64,000 nt of DNA from Natribaculum breve. GTDB taxonomy: Archaea; Halobacteriota; Halobacteria; Halobacteriales; Natrialbaceae. The notes under the pieces are model-generated. The model did no database searches, was not told where the DNA came from, and saw only the letters and a list, made by a program, of their open reading frames with translations. The DNA lies in assembly GCF_023008585.1 (NCBI RefSeq), contig NZ_CP095390.1:2046001-2110000 (forward strand), written 5' to 3'. The position numbers were made by a program, and so were the translations under genes. Of this stretch, positions 43,201 to 51,768 are shown piece by piece. Numbering within the stretch: the first letter of the stretch is position 1; each line of letters begins with the position of its first letter.

Positions 43201-43815
43201 ATGCGAGACGCGCTCCGGGCCGGGATCGCCATCTACAACGACGGCTACTACCACGCCGCACACGACGCCTGGGAAGCACGCTGGCTCGCCCTCGAGTCCG
43301 ACACCGACGACGAGCGCCTGCTCCACGGGCTGATCCAGTACACGGGGGCCGTCTACCACGCGCGCGATCGCAACTGGGCGGGTGCCGTGGGACTGGCCGA
43401 GAGCGCACTCGAGTATCTCGCGGGACTTCCAGACGCGTACCGTGGGGTTCGACTCGCCCCCGCCCGGGCGTACCTCGAGGTCCTCGCCGCCGATCCAGCG
43501 ATGATCGAACGACGGAAGCCGGAACCCATCGGCTACGAGGACGAGGTTCCACGCCTCGCGGACCTCGAGGTCACAGAGACGGCGATCGCGGCCGGCGTCC
43601 TCGCCGAGGAGTTCGGCTACGACCCGACGCCGGTCGAGACAGCCGGCGAGTACGCCCTAGCCGACCTCGAGGCGGGGCGAGACGACAGCCGGTTCGTCAC
43701 GTTGCTGTTCGACTTCGTCCGCGAGGACGACGACCGCGGGATCGTCTACGATCGTCTCTCGGGACACGTCGACCGACGGAGAGCGAAAGAAGAGGACGTA
43801 AGCGGGCTCTTCTGA
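43201..43815 (+). CDS. DUF309-family protein
   Basis: Protein of 204 residues. The N-terminal half is the DUF309 helical domain (AIYNDGYYHAAHDAWEARWLAL ... LLHGLIQYTGAVYHARDRNW), whose conserved His and Trp/Glu residues are present. The C-terminal half, with acidic helices, is haloarchaeal. Function of the domain is unknown. Its stop lies 13 bp before the left attachment repeat of the integrative element. Confidence 0.82.
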   Translation: MRDALRAGIAIYNDGYYHAAHDAWEARWLALESDTDDERLLHGLIQYTGAVYHARDRNWAGAVGLAESALEYLAGLPDAYRGVRLAPARAYLEVLAADPAMIERRKPEPIGYEDEVPRLADLEVTETAIAAGVLAEEFGYDPTPVETAGEYALADLEAGRDDSRFVTLLFDFVREDDDRGIVYDRLSGHVDRRRAKEEDVSGLF

Positions 43816-43828
43816 TCAGTGCTCGGCG

Positions 43829-43912
43829 GAGTTGTCCTGCGGGTCGTAGTCGAGGACCTCTCGAGCGCGCTCGAGCGAGTAGTACTTCCGGTCGTTGTCG
43901 GAGATGCCGTAG
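43829..43912. repeat. attL of the azf-integrated element (84-bp direct repeat)
   Basis: Identical to 57801-57884 over 84 bp. Read on the minus strand it encodes the original end of azf (YGISDNDRKYYSLERAREVLDYDPQDNSAE...), continuing outside the repeat to the old stop at 43816. It therefore marks the chromosomal side of the integration site. Confidence 0.95.
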
Positions 43913-43956
43913 GAGACAGCCCGCTCTTGGGCTCCATCGGTCGGTTCGGAGAATCC

Positions 43957-46032
43957 ATGAACGCGACAGACCGAACCCTCGAACCGATCGACCCAGACGA
44001 AGCACAGGAGATGTACCTCGAATCGCGAAGAGACGAGCTGGCCGATCGATCGCTGGAACTGCACGAAAAGCATCTAACCGAGTTTGCCTCTTGGTGCGAC
44101 GAACACAAGATCGAGAACGTGAACGAGGTGACGGCAAGAACAGTCCACCAGTTCCGGCTGAGCATTGCCCAAGACTGCGCACAGACCACGCTGAGTATCT
44201 ATCTGAGTACTGTCCGGCAGTTCGTCCGGTTCTGTGAGAGTATCGACGCGATCTCTCCCGGGACGGCTGAGAAGATTGTACTCCCCGATCGTGAACGTGT
44301 ATCGAGGTCGGAGATGTTGGACCCGGAAGAAGCAACTACGATACTCTCCTATCTGCGGAAGTTCCACTATGCCAGCCGCACGCACGCGCTGATGGCGTTG
44401 CTGTGGCATACTGGAATTCGGACGGGGACCGCTCGAGGACTGGATGTGGGTGATCTCGACACCGAACGTGAGCGCCTCCGGATCCGCCACAGACCAGAGA
44501 CAGATACACCTCTAAAGAACGGCAAATCTGCAGAACGATTTATCGCTTTGTCTCCAGAGATAACGGAAGTGCTGGAGGACTATGCAGCTGAGAATCGCCA
44601 CGATGTGACTGATGAGTTTGGCCGTGAGCCTCTCTTTATACTGTCAGCCAAAAATATTTCAAAGAAAAGCACGTTACTCCGATATGACCTCTCTCGACAA
44701 CGTCTCTACCGAAGACCTCCGCCAGGCCTTGGCGGAGGTCGAGGGAAAAAAGCCATCACAACGGCTCATGGCGGCGATCAATTACCTTGAAGAAGACGGT
44801 GCAACGCTACAAGAGGTCGCTGAACGCTATGGATACACTGCTGGCTGGCTCTCGCGGTGGCTTGATCGACTCGAACGGCTCGCCGACGAGCCGTTCGAGG
44901 AGGTCGTCTACGACGAGCACCGTTCAGGAAGGCCCTCAAAACTCTCCGACAAAGAGCATGAACAGTTCGTTGAAGCGCTTCACAAGTCTCCAGAGGAAGT
45001 TGGACTTGACGCGCCTGCGTGGTCGTTCCACTAGCTCGTCACTATCTCGCGAGGAATTCGACGTTGAGTACAGTGAGCGTCAGTTCGACGATTGATGACG
45101 AGGCCGGGCTGTCCTGGAAGACGGGCCGGAGTTTCACAAATCCGATGAGAGAGCACAGGAAGCATGGCAAGACGGGTTCAAAAAAAGCGCGACAACCTGG
45201 ACGACGAATACACGATCTTAGCCATTGATCAGACGCGACAGGTTCTCTCGACACTGATTCCGCATGGTTTCCCAAGGGTGAGCGCCCGTCACTCCGGTGA
45301 CGGGCGCGTGGGACAGCATCAAACTTCTCGGTGCAGTCAGCGATACTGATGAGACGTTCTTTCTCCCTGCGAAGAGAACTTCAACAGCGACACGACGATT
45401 CGTTTTCTGGACGCTCTCCAGACGAGTTCGGCGAGAAAATCTGCGTTGTCCTCGACAACGTCGTATTTCACGGCGAACAGAGTCCAAGAGTTCGTTGAAG
45501 GTACTCCGATCGAACTGTGTTACCTTCCGCGGGGTTCACCAGAGCTGAACCCCGCGGAAGAGTGCTGGCGACAACTCGATCAATCACTCGGCAACCGCCT
45601 ATTCGAAACGCTTGACGAACTTCGTGATGCTGCTCTCTGTGCACTGGACGAGATCAACGTGCCAGATGTCTTTACGTACTTATGTCCGTGAGTATTACCA
45701 CCAAACGGGGAAGACCGGCGAAGAATTCGATTCGACGGAACATCTACGCCGCCACTCGACCCTGTACGACTGGTCGAGAGTGCCCCCATAGGGAAGACCC
45801 GGAGACATGCGAAGCGGCACAGCGGACGAATACTGCCGCGAAATGCCCATCTACTGTGTCGGGCCATCCCGTCCGTCGAGGTGCGATAACCCACTTCCTT
45901 CGACAGGACGTCCCCGAAAAAGTGGTGAGCGATCGGATGAACGTCTCACAGGACGTCTTGGATAAGCACTACGACCAACGGACTGAAGACGAGAAAACCG
46001 AACAACGGAGGTCGTATCTTTCCAATCTGTAA
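43957..46032 (+). pseudogene. Tyrosine integrase split by an IS630-type element
   Basis: The N-terminal part (43957-44638, MNATDRTLEPIDPDEAQEMY...) has the SAM-like core-binding domain and the first catalytic Arg region (HTGIRTGTARGLDVGDLD). The C-terminal part (45698-46032) has HPVRRGAITHF (His-x-x-Arg) and DKHYDQR with the nucleophilic Tyr. Removing the IS (44639-45694) and one TTA target copy joins EPLF to TTKRGRPAKN in frame, giving one protein of about 339 residues. It would catalyse recombination between the two 84-bp repeats. At present it cannot be made as one chain, so the element is probably stranded unless another integrase acts. Confidence 0.9.
44639..45694 (+). mobile_element. 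IS630-type insertion sequence, decayed copy
   Basis: Near-identical to 23281-24350 but opposite in orientation and 14 bp shorter. It starts TACTGTCAGCC and ends CCGTGAGTA, with TTA duplications on both sides (44636-44638 and 45695-45697). The orfA frame (from 44684) breaks at about 45034. Several single-base losses relative to the intact copy (for example at 45025-45060, 45080-45150 and 45440-45460) destroy both frames, so it cannot supply transposase. The losses are in short G/C runs, so sequencing or assembly error cannot be excluded. Confidence 0.9.
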
Positions 46033-46126
46033 GATACTGACTCCCCTTCGTTTTAGGATCCGCGTCCGATCCTGGAAAAGCAGAAGTTATTGATTGTTAG
46101 AATCTAATATATTGATAGACACTTCG

Positions 46127-46624
46127 ATGTTATCCATTGATACTGTATCAAAGGGTGCTCCAGGAGGATCACTTCTTGCGATCTATGCGGCTGGAACAGG
46201 CTATGTCTGGTTTCCCACCACTAAACTCGAGCACATTATAACAGTTGGAGTCGTTATCGCGTTCTTCTATCTCCTGTTATTGGAACTGGCTAGTGACGTA
46301 GCTATCGCATTTATCGCATTGCCTGTGATTTTTACCGCCAAACGGGAAATCGATGAGAAAACCGGCTCAGAGCATTTTTACTTTGGTCATGAGGACAAGA
46401 AAGGGAATCTCGATGATTATGATGAGAAGGTATTTCGATACACGACCGTGTTCTATGCCGGTGTAATCGTCGCGTTGACTGCACCGGTCCAAGGCTTTCT
46501 TCACCCAGAATCGGAGCTCCTGTTCATTTCGCTTTCTACGGCATCTGTTGCGGTTGTGCTCTCGTACCTATCATTCACAAACATGAAAAGTATTATTGAT
46601 ACGTCGGCAAGACTTTATGAATAG
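46127..46624 (+). CDS. Four-helix membrane protein, first gene of ATPase module
   Basis: Protein of 165 residues with hydrophobic segments at about 18-36, 40-70, 108-128 and 132-152, and a charged cytoplasmic loop between the second and third (KREIDEKTGSEHFYFGHEDKKGN...). ATG 46127 is preferred to an upstream TTG; a TATA-like TAATATATTG lies at 46105-46114. The stop is immediately followed by the start of the SMC-like ATPase. No family recognised. In a defence module it could be the membrane effector; otherwise a membrane anchor for the ATPase. Confidence 0.7.
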   Translation: MLSIDTVSKGAPGGSLLAIYAAGTGYVWFPTTKLEHIITVGVVIAFFYLLLLELASDVAIAFIALPVIFTAKREIDEKTGSEHFYFGHEDKKGNLDDYDEKVFRYTTVFYAGVIVALTAPVQGFLHPESELLFISLSTASVAVVLSYLSFTNMKSIIDTSARLYE

Positions 46625-48358
46625 ATGAAGGTTAGTGAGATCCATGCACGGCAATTTGCAAAGGATGAATACGGGGGATTCGAGCACACCAACGTTGCTG
46701 GCGAAGATTTGCTTGTTTACGGAGGAAATCGCACCGGGAAAACATTGACCTTCAACGCGATTCTATACAATCTCCTCGGACCACGACATACCATTGACCT
46801 CTCTACAGGTAGGCAAAACGATGTTCGATTGAAGTTCGATGACGACGTGGAATTCCAACGAGCGCAAACCGGAGCAAAGTTCCGCAAGAACGGGACGGAA
46901 GAAACGGGAGATACAGCACAGAAATCATTTGAAGAATGGTTCGGTGACAAGATCCACGGGACAATCAATCGTTCAGACATCATCAAAGCCCACTTCCTTC
47001 ACTCACACATCGATAAAATGCCGCTCAGTCGGCTGTCAAAGCAAGATCGGCTTGCCATTATTCGCTCTGTTGCCGATATCGAATCACAAGAGACGATCGA
47101 GGAGTTAGAAGGTCAGCTCGAAGATCTCGAGGATTCAATCAATGAAGACAAAGAAGACCGTCGGCGTCTCATTGAGGACCGCCAGCAGTTACAGCGCGAG
47201 CAGAGCAGTGCTCAAAACCAACTGGAAAAGTATGAACAGTTGCAGGAACTTCACGAATCCGGTGAGTTGGCTGAAATAGTAGATCTACTGCTTTCCGATG
47301 AGGAAATCCAGGAGCAACTCGCCGACCTCTCTCGAGAAGAAGAATTCCTGCGACAGAAGCGCCGAAGCAAACAGAAGCAGAAATCGCAATGGGAACGGTA
47401 TCGTCAGGCTGAGAGACACAGTCTGATTGCTGAAGCGGTCAACGACTTTGTCTGCCCCGCTTGCGGAGATCGCGTTGATACTGAGTTGGCCGAGAGTCGA
47501 CTTTCACGGCATAGATGTCCGTTTTGTGCTGTAGATGACCGTGCAGACTCTCTCGAGACAGATTTAGACGATAAGATTAGCCGTTCTGAAGAGGAACTCG
47601 AAGAAATTGAATCCGAGCTGGAAGAAATTGCGGAAGATCTAGAGGAGATCGATGAACGCATGGCTGAGCTTAGAGAACGTCAGCCGGAACTGAACGATAT
47701 TGATGGTCCCATTGAGACCGTTATTCGAGAGAACAAATATGAGATTGATCAAATCGTCGCTGAGACTGCTGACGAACTCGAACGATACGAGAGCACAATA
47801 ACGCAAGCGGAGGCCGCACTTGAAGAAACGAACAGTCTAATCGAGGATCTCGAAACTCAGATTGAGGACAAGGAAGGCCAATACCAATCATTAGCCGAGG
47901 AATTGCAGGAGCAACGCCAGGCAAGCATCGAAGCAGAAATCGATGAGTTTGCGGAAGCGTGGCTGGACTCGTTCCAGAGTGTTGCAGGTGACCTCGGGCT
48001 CGAAATTCGAATTACGGAAGAGGGCGAGGTCGAGATTCCCGGGAATGAATCTCTTCGGAGTTATGATGAGGCAGGCGATTTGAGTGATGCAGAGATCACG
48101 TTCCTCAATATCACGTTTGCAGTTACACTCAATGACTTCGCCCGTCAATCTGGATTGACTGACTGGAAAACAATTGTCCTCGATGAACCGTTCTCTAATC
48201 TCGATTCAGAGGGAGAAGAAAACCTCTTAGAATTCATTCGGGAGAACGAACAACAGTTCATCTGCACCTCTTCGGATGACTCCTTCATAGATGAGTTCGA
48301 TAAGCACGGCGAGCTGACGAGACACACAATTCAGTCATCACTCGCGAGGTTCACATAA
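46625..48358 (+). CDS. SMC/Rad50-like ATPase (archaea-specific SMC-related type)
   Basis: Protein of 577 residues. Walker A GGNRTGKT is at residues 34-41; the first globular part is followed by a long antiparallel coiled coil (about 150-290 and 330-450). At its centre are two Cys pairs, CPACG and CPFC, which form a zinc ribbon rather than the single CxxC of Rad50. Signature and Walker B (TIVLDEPFSNLDSEGEEN) lie at the C-terminus, and the signature region is degenerate (SDAEITFLNITFA). It is compact for an SMC. It sits between a membrane protein and a small protein with zero or 1-bp gaps. Similar proteins serve genome organisation or ABC-type defence systems. Confidence 0.82.
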   Translation: MKVSEIHARQFAKDEYGGFEHTNVAGEDLLVYGGNRTGKTLTFNAILYNLLGPRHTIDLSTGRQNDVRLKFDDDVEFQRAQTGAKFRKNGTEETGDTAQKSFEEWFGDKIHGTINRSDIIKAHFLHSHIDKMPLSRLSKQDRLAIIRSVADIESQETIEELEGQLEDLEDSINEDKEDRRRLIEDRQQLQREQSSAQNQLEKYEQLQELHESGELAEIVDLLLSDEEIQEQLADLSREEEFLRQKRRSKQKQKSQWERYRQAERHSLIAEAVNDFVCPACGDRVDTELAESRLSRHRCPFCAVDDRADSLETDLDDKISRSEEELEEIESELEEIAEDLEEIDERMAELRERQPELNDIDGPIETVIRENKYEIDQIVAETADELERYESTITQAEAALEETNSLIEDLETQIEDKEGQYQSLAEELQEQRQASIEAEIDEFAEAWLDSFQSVAGDLGLEIRITEEGEVEIPGNESLRSYDEAGDLSDAEITFLNITFAVTLNDFARQSGLTDWKTIVLDEPFSNLDSEGEENLLEFIRENEQQFICTSSDDSFIDEFDKHGELTRHTIQSSLARFT

Positions 48359-48825
48359 TGGAGGGCGGCAAGAACTATACGATGGATGGAGAGGAGGCGA
48401 AGAATCATCCCCACCTCCTAATGTTGGATGCGTTCGAAGGGGAAATCGATGGGGAACTGAAGTTTAATAAGGTTCTCTACAAGTATCGTAAGGCGGCAGT
48501 CGAGGAAGACGACTGGAAATTCGATCGAGAACAATGGGGACCGACTGATCCCGGATTCACCAGTATCATGCAGTCACTCGATGAACTAGATGTGACGGAG
48601 CTAGAGGAAGTGGACCGGATGCACTTGTTCAAATTGACTGCTAAAGGGAGAGATGTCGCCGATGGACTCCGGCGAGGGCTTGACAAGCTTCAGCCAGATT
48701 TCTCCAAGAAGGCCTCTGTGATACATTCGATCGCCGAACGTGATAAGGACCGCTCAGGTTCTGAGATTGAACAAGACGATATTATTCAAGAAGCGAAGGA
48801 AGAGACAGAAGGAAGCCAAGTCTAA
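48358..48825 (+). CDS. Small winged-helix-like partner of the SMC-like ATPase
   Basis: Protein of 155 residues whose start codon overlaps the ATPase stop (TAATG). The middle part (KVLYKYRKAAVEEDDWKFDREQ...SIMQSLDELDVTELEEVDRMHLFKLTAKGRDVADGL) has the pattern of a small winged helix with a final F-K-L-T-x-K-G-R, as in PadR- or Panacea-like proteins. The C-terminal 50 residues are charged and probably unstructured. In ABC three-component systems such a protein fills the middle-component position. No direct homologue recognised. Confidence 0.65.
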   Translation: MEGGKNYTMDGEEAKNHPHLLMLDAFEGEIDGELKFNKVLYKYRKAAVEEDDWKFDREQWGPTDPGFTSIMQSLDELDVTELEEVDRMHLFKLTAKGRDVADGLRRGLDKLQPDFSKKASVIHSIAERDKDRSGSEIEQDDIIQEAKEETEGSQV

Positions 48826-48924
48826 GCTTCTACTCGTATCTTGGCTAATTCGAATGTCCGGTTGGACTACGGGTATGTCAACCCACTAATAGTTAAGTCG
48901 GCTGATAGTATAGTTCTATACGTA

Positions 48925-49647
48925 ATGGCGACCGCCGCATATATCCGTGTTAGTACGTCTGACCAAGACGCGGAGAGGCAGTACCAAGATATCAAAGAAC
49001 GGTTCAATGTGCCGCGAAAGCACCTCTACGCGGACGTTGAACATGGAGACGTCTTCACGGGAAGAGACGGCTATGACTCGCTGATGGAATCGCTTGATGA
49101 CTACGACAAGGTCGTCTTCGAGGAGATTACTCGGCTCGGTCGGTCTGCCCGTGAGATGCGGGATACGGCTGATACACTTCGAGAGGCAGGTATTACGATC
49201 GCGACGGTCTCTCCACTCCGGGAATTCCCACCGGAAGACGATGACCCGATGTCGAAACTCTTCTTCGATATTCTCACTCGTATGGCAGAGGAGGAACTTC
49301 GGCGAATTCGGAATCGCACGAGGTCTGGTATTCGGCAAGCCAAGCGAGAAGGGAAGCATGTTGGAAACCCACCACGAGGGTATACGGTCGAAGACGGATT
49401 CTTGGAACCGATCGAAGGAGAGTACGATCGCATAACGGAGTTCATTCGAGAAGTCAACAAGGGACGAGCAAAGGCTCCGACTGCTCGGTTCTTCGGAGTG
49501 GACGAGACATCGTACCAGTCCATCCTCAAGAATTCAGATCGGTACTGGGATGCCGAGTATGTCGGAGACGAAGAGTGGAGGCGAAGACGAGTAGAAGTGC
49601 AAAACGGTGATAGGGATCTCGGACCACTCGGAGGTATTGAGGCATGA
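48925..49647 (+). CDS. Serine recombinase (resolvase/invertase family)
   Basis: Protein of 240 residues. The catalytic domain starts AAYIRVSTSDQDAERQY with the nucleophilic Ser, followed by the GRDGYDSLMESLDDYDKVVFEEITRLGRSAREM motif and the helix E (FFDILTRMAEEELRRIRNRTRSGIRQAKREGKHVG). A C-terminal HTH-like region (GRAKAPTARFFGVDETSYQSILKN) would bind DNA. ATG 48925 is chosen because the extension to 48841 lacks family residues. It overlaps the next gene by 4 bp. It could resolve multimers of, or rearrange, the integrative element. Confidence 0.88.
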   Translation: MATAAYIRVSTSDQDAERQYQDIKERFNVPRKHLYADVEHGDVFTGRDGYDSLMESLDDYDKVVFEEITRLGRSAREMRDTADTLREAGITIATVSPLREFPPEDDDPMSKLFFDILTRMAEEELRRIRNRTRSGIRQAKREGKHVGNPPRGYTVEDGFLEPIEGEYDRITEFIREVNKGRAKAPTARFFGVDETSYQSILKNSDRYWDAEYVGDEEWRRRRVEVQNGDRDLGPLGGIEA

Positions 49648-49850
49648 CACAGACGGACTTCTCGGACTTCGCTGATATCGACGAGCTCGAGTTCGATGGT
49701 GAGCATATCGAGATTGAAGAAGAGGAAGAGGACGAACCCGAAATCAAGGACGTCCAGCGAACGATCGACGGACGTCGGGCCGATGAGGAAGCGTGGCTCA
49801 AGAAGGAGAAAGAACGTTTGGTGAAACACATACCCGGATTAGGCGAATAG
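49644..49850 (+). CDS. Small acidic protein coupled to the recombinase
   Basis: Protein of 68 residues overlapping the recombinase stop by 4 bp (ATGA). It is Glu/Asp-rich (DELEFDGEHIEIEEEEEDEPEI) with a short C-terminal basic helix (WLKKEKERLVKHI). It may be an accessory or antagonist of the recombinase; no family recognised. Confidence 0.6.
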   Translation: MTQTDFSDFADIDELEFDGEHIEIEEEEEDEPEIKDVQRTIDGRRADEEAWLKKEKERLVKHIPGLGE

Positions 49851-50071
49851 AGCGGTCTTGTATACCTGAGGCCTACGAATCAATTCACACTGTAGACTGC
49901 AAACCCTAAGAATCAGTCTTCTATAACGGAAAACCCCTACCCCCTACGGAAAACGCCTTACGCAGAGGAGCTGTAACGCCCGTCTATACGTGTCTGAGAA
50001 GGGCGTGTTGAAATATTTGACCTATGGTATCTGCACTCACTCTGTATCACGTACAATTACTATCCCATATC

Positions 50072-50287
50072 TTATGCTGCTGTCTTATTTTCTTCTCCAC
50101 CTTCTTTGAGTACGATGATCTCGTCTCTTCCCTCAAAGGTCACTGCCTTCGTACCGCACTTTTCGCAATGCCATGTTTCCAGCACTTCGTCCTCAAGAAA
50201 GATTGGACCATCGCACCCTAGAAGACAGCCACACTCCGAGCACTGTGGATTTCCATGGTACTCCCGGACCTCTGGATTGTCTGTCAT
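50072..50287 (-). CDS. Small zinc-finger protein
   Basis: Protein of 71 residues with two zinc-knuckle pairs: C-S-E-C-G-C (about 16-21) and C-E-K-C-G (about 41-45). The surrounding strands HGNPQCSECG and ETWHCEKCGTKAVTFEGRDEI resemble a rubredoxin-like ribbon. Such small zinc-finger proteins are frequent in haloarchaeal viruses and plasmids and may bind nucleic acid. It precedes a 620-bp gene-free interval. Confidence 0.65.
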   Translation of the reverse strand: MTDNPEVREYHGNPQCSECGCLLGCDGPIFLEDEVLETWHCEKCGTKAVTFEGRDEIIVLKEGGEENKTAA

Positions 50288-50556
50288 AACGTACAGATGT
50301 GATTATTAAGCTTGGGGCGAAATCAGTTTGAATGCCACCGAGATCACTAAGCCGTAGCTCCCGCAGTATCTGTGATTAATGTGGAACGCTGCAGATAGCC
50401 GTGGGACTATCCCAATCAACAGATAGGGGCGCTATACCTTCTAATCCGGGATAGCTTGAGACGCGTCTCAGCGCCTCGCACTATCTCGGCCAGGAAGACA
50501 TGCATCAGCCTGTCCTCTTCTTCACCACCACCCTCGTCTAAAAATTCTCAACTGGG

Positions 50557-50818
50557 ATTACGGGAGTTTCCCGCGCTCGGGCGCAATACACGCGCTCCTA
50601 CATGTAGAGGGTAGGGCTACGTTCTTCCCGTTTGTCCCGTAATGCCGGACATTCCATCAATACGAAACACCGGTACGAGACCGTGATTTCCCTGGTCTTC
50701 CGATCCCGTAACGTGACCCGTAATCTAATTCCCCTCTGCCCGTAATGGTCTTCGTCGAGAACTAGATCACGGGATAACGACCCCAAGACAGCTGTATTCG
50801 CCCTGAGGTGCCCGTAAT
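50557..50818. repeat. CCCGTAAT iteron-like cluster
   Basis: The octamer CCCGTAAT occurs at 50636-50643, 50717-50724, 50739-50746 and 50811-50818, with one variant CCCGTAAC at 50705-50712 and an inverted copy ATTACGGG at 50557-50564. All lie in a 620-bp stretch (50288-50909) with no convincing gene. Spacing is irregular (81, 22, 72). It could be a protein-binding array, for example for replication or partition of the element. Confidence 0.6.
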
Positions 50819-50850
50819 CCAGACCGAGAATTGCGTCTTATACACCGAAT

Positions 50851-50903
50851 TTCGTATTAACGACTAATACGAAAATCCGAAACCCGTATTAACGACTAAT
50901 ACG
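50851..50903. promoter_or_regulatory. Twin palindromes CGTATTA-N5-TAATACG
   Basis: Two copies of CGTATTA-ACGAC-TAATACG, 32 bp apart (50853-50871 and 50885-50903). The first extends to 9-bp arms. The identical 5-nt centre and 32-bp period (three helical turns) suggest operator sites for a dimeric regulator. They lie just after the stop of the last minus-strand gene (50910) and next to the CCCGTAAT cluster. Confidence 0.65.
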
Positions 50904-50909
50904 ACCTGC

Positions 50910-51308
50910 TCACGACCCGTTTTCCGGTTTCCTCAGACACCTTGTTCTTGTTGAGTAGATTTCCACCTGATCATTGAACTCGATCGCCCTCACGTCAGCC
51001 TCGATCTGATCAAATTCCCGCTCAATGTGCTTCAGCAACGAGTTCTCGATTTCGTCGAATTGATCGATTCGGTTGTACCAGTCGATCAAGAGATCAGCAG
51101 GTGGCGTCTCGTCCATGATGGGGACCTCTTCGAGAGAGTGGGCCTCTCGGAGAAGTCGTTCGGAGACGATCGCGAGTCCAACGAAGCACGGGATATCGCG
51201 TCCTTTGAAGACGATAGCGATGTACTCCTTTGCCTTCAGGTCCAGCTCGGGGTCGTCTATCTGATCGACATATCGTTGGCTGATCGTTGCAGGATCGGGG
51301 CCAATCAT
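50910..51308 (-). CDS. Hypothetical acidic protein of the minus-strand operon
   Basis: Protein of 132 residues, acidic and mostly helical, without signal or membrane segments. Overlaps the next upstream gene by 4 bp. Segments such as DLLIDWYNRIDQFDEIENSLLKHIEREFDQIEADVRAIE suggest a coiled coil. No family recognised. It is the last gene of a five-gene minus-strand unit of the integrative element. Confidence 0.6.
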   Translation of the reverse strand: MIGPDPATISQRYVDQIDDPELDLKAKEYIAIVFKGRDIPCFVGLAIVSERLLREAHSLEEVPIMDETPPADLLIDWYNRIDQFDEIENSLLKHIEREFDQIEADVRAIEFNDQVEIYSTRTRCLRKPENGS

Positions 51309-51565
51309 TCTGATCTCACGTCAGGATGCTCGAGTATCTTATCGGTGATTCTGTACACTGTTTTCGAGTTTCCATTACATTGCTCGAGCCACTCTAACTC
51401 TGAGCAGACTCGTCCGAGTTCCTGGGTACGGTAGCTCGTCTTCTTTACCAGTTTGTTCGTCTTGATGTACGGACCTCGTGTTGGCTCATTGATGGCCTCG
51501 ATCGCCTCTTGCAAGAGCACCTGTTCGATATGATTTTGCGTCGATTTCGAGAGTAGTTTGTACAT
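51305..51565 (-). CDS. Small winged-helix-like protein of the operon
   Basis: Protein of 86 residues with the pattern of a winged helix: a helix (HIEQVLLQEAIEAINE), a turn and recognition helix (KLVKKTSYRTQELGRVCSELEWLEQ), and a strand with NSKTVYRITDKIL. Similar proteins serve as small regulators in haloarchaeal viruses and plasmids. It overlaps both neighbours by 1-4 bp. Confidence 0.62.
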   Translation of the reverse strand: MYKLLSKSTQNHIEQVLLQEAIEAINEPTRGPYIKTNKLVKKTSYRTQELGRVCSELEWLEQCNGNSKTVYRITDKILEHPDVRSE

Positions 51566-51768
51566 TATCTCTCACCTCGTTGTTTCCCGTATTTCAGCCG
51601 ATCGTGAACTCGAACCAGACTGAGGTAGGAGAAGTACACCACCACTCCAGCTGTGACGTACATCCCCGTCGATGGCGCACCAGCGAAGACGGTGATGATT
51701 CCGAAGACAACGACCAAGACGAATGCGAAGAATTCAGAGAGGGACCGTGGGACCAGATCAAGTCTCAT
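51565..51768 (-). CDS. Small membrane protein of the operon
   Basis: Protein of 67 residues with two hydrophobic helices (about 12-30 and 34-52), ending in a basic tail (RVHDRLKYGKQRGER). It overlaps the next gene upstream by 4 bp (ATGA) and the downstream one by 1 bp. Role unknown; it may anchor a complex with the secreted protein encoded upstream. Confidence 0.62.
   Translation of the reverse strand: MRLDLVPRSLSEFFAFVLVVVFGIITVFAGAPSTGMYVTAGVVVYFSYLSLVRVHDRLKYGKQRGER

Noticed and set aside
43816..44073. 85-codon minus-strand frame containing the old azf end
   Set aside because: Its C-terminal part is the abandoned azf 3' end and its N-terminal part is antisense to the integrase. It is not a gene.
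50598..50786. 62-codon minus-strand frame in the iteron region
   Set aside because: It coincides with the CCCGTAAT cluster and shows no conserved motif or promoter. The repeat structure explains the sequence better.
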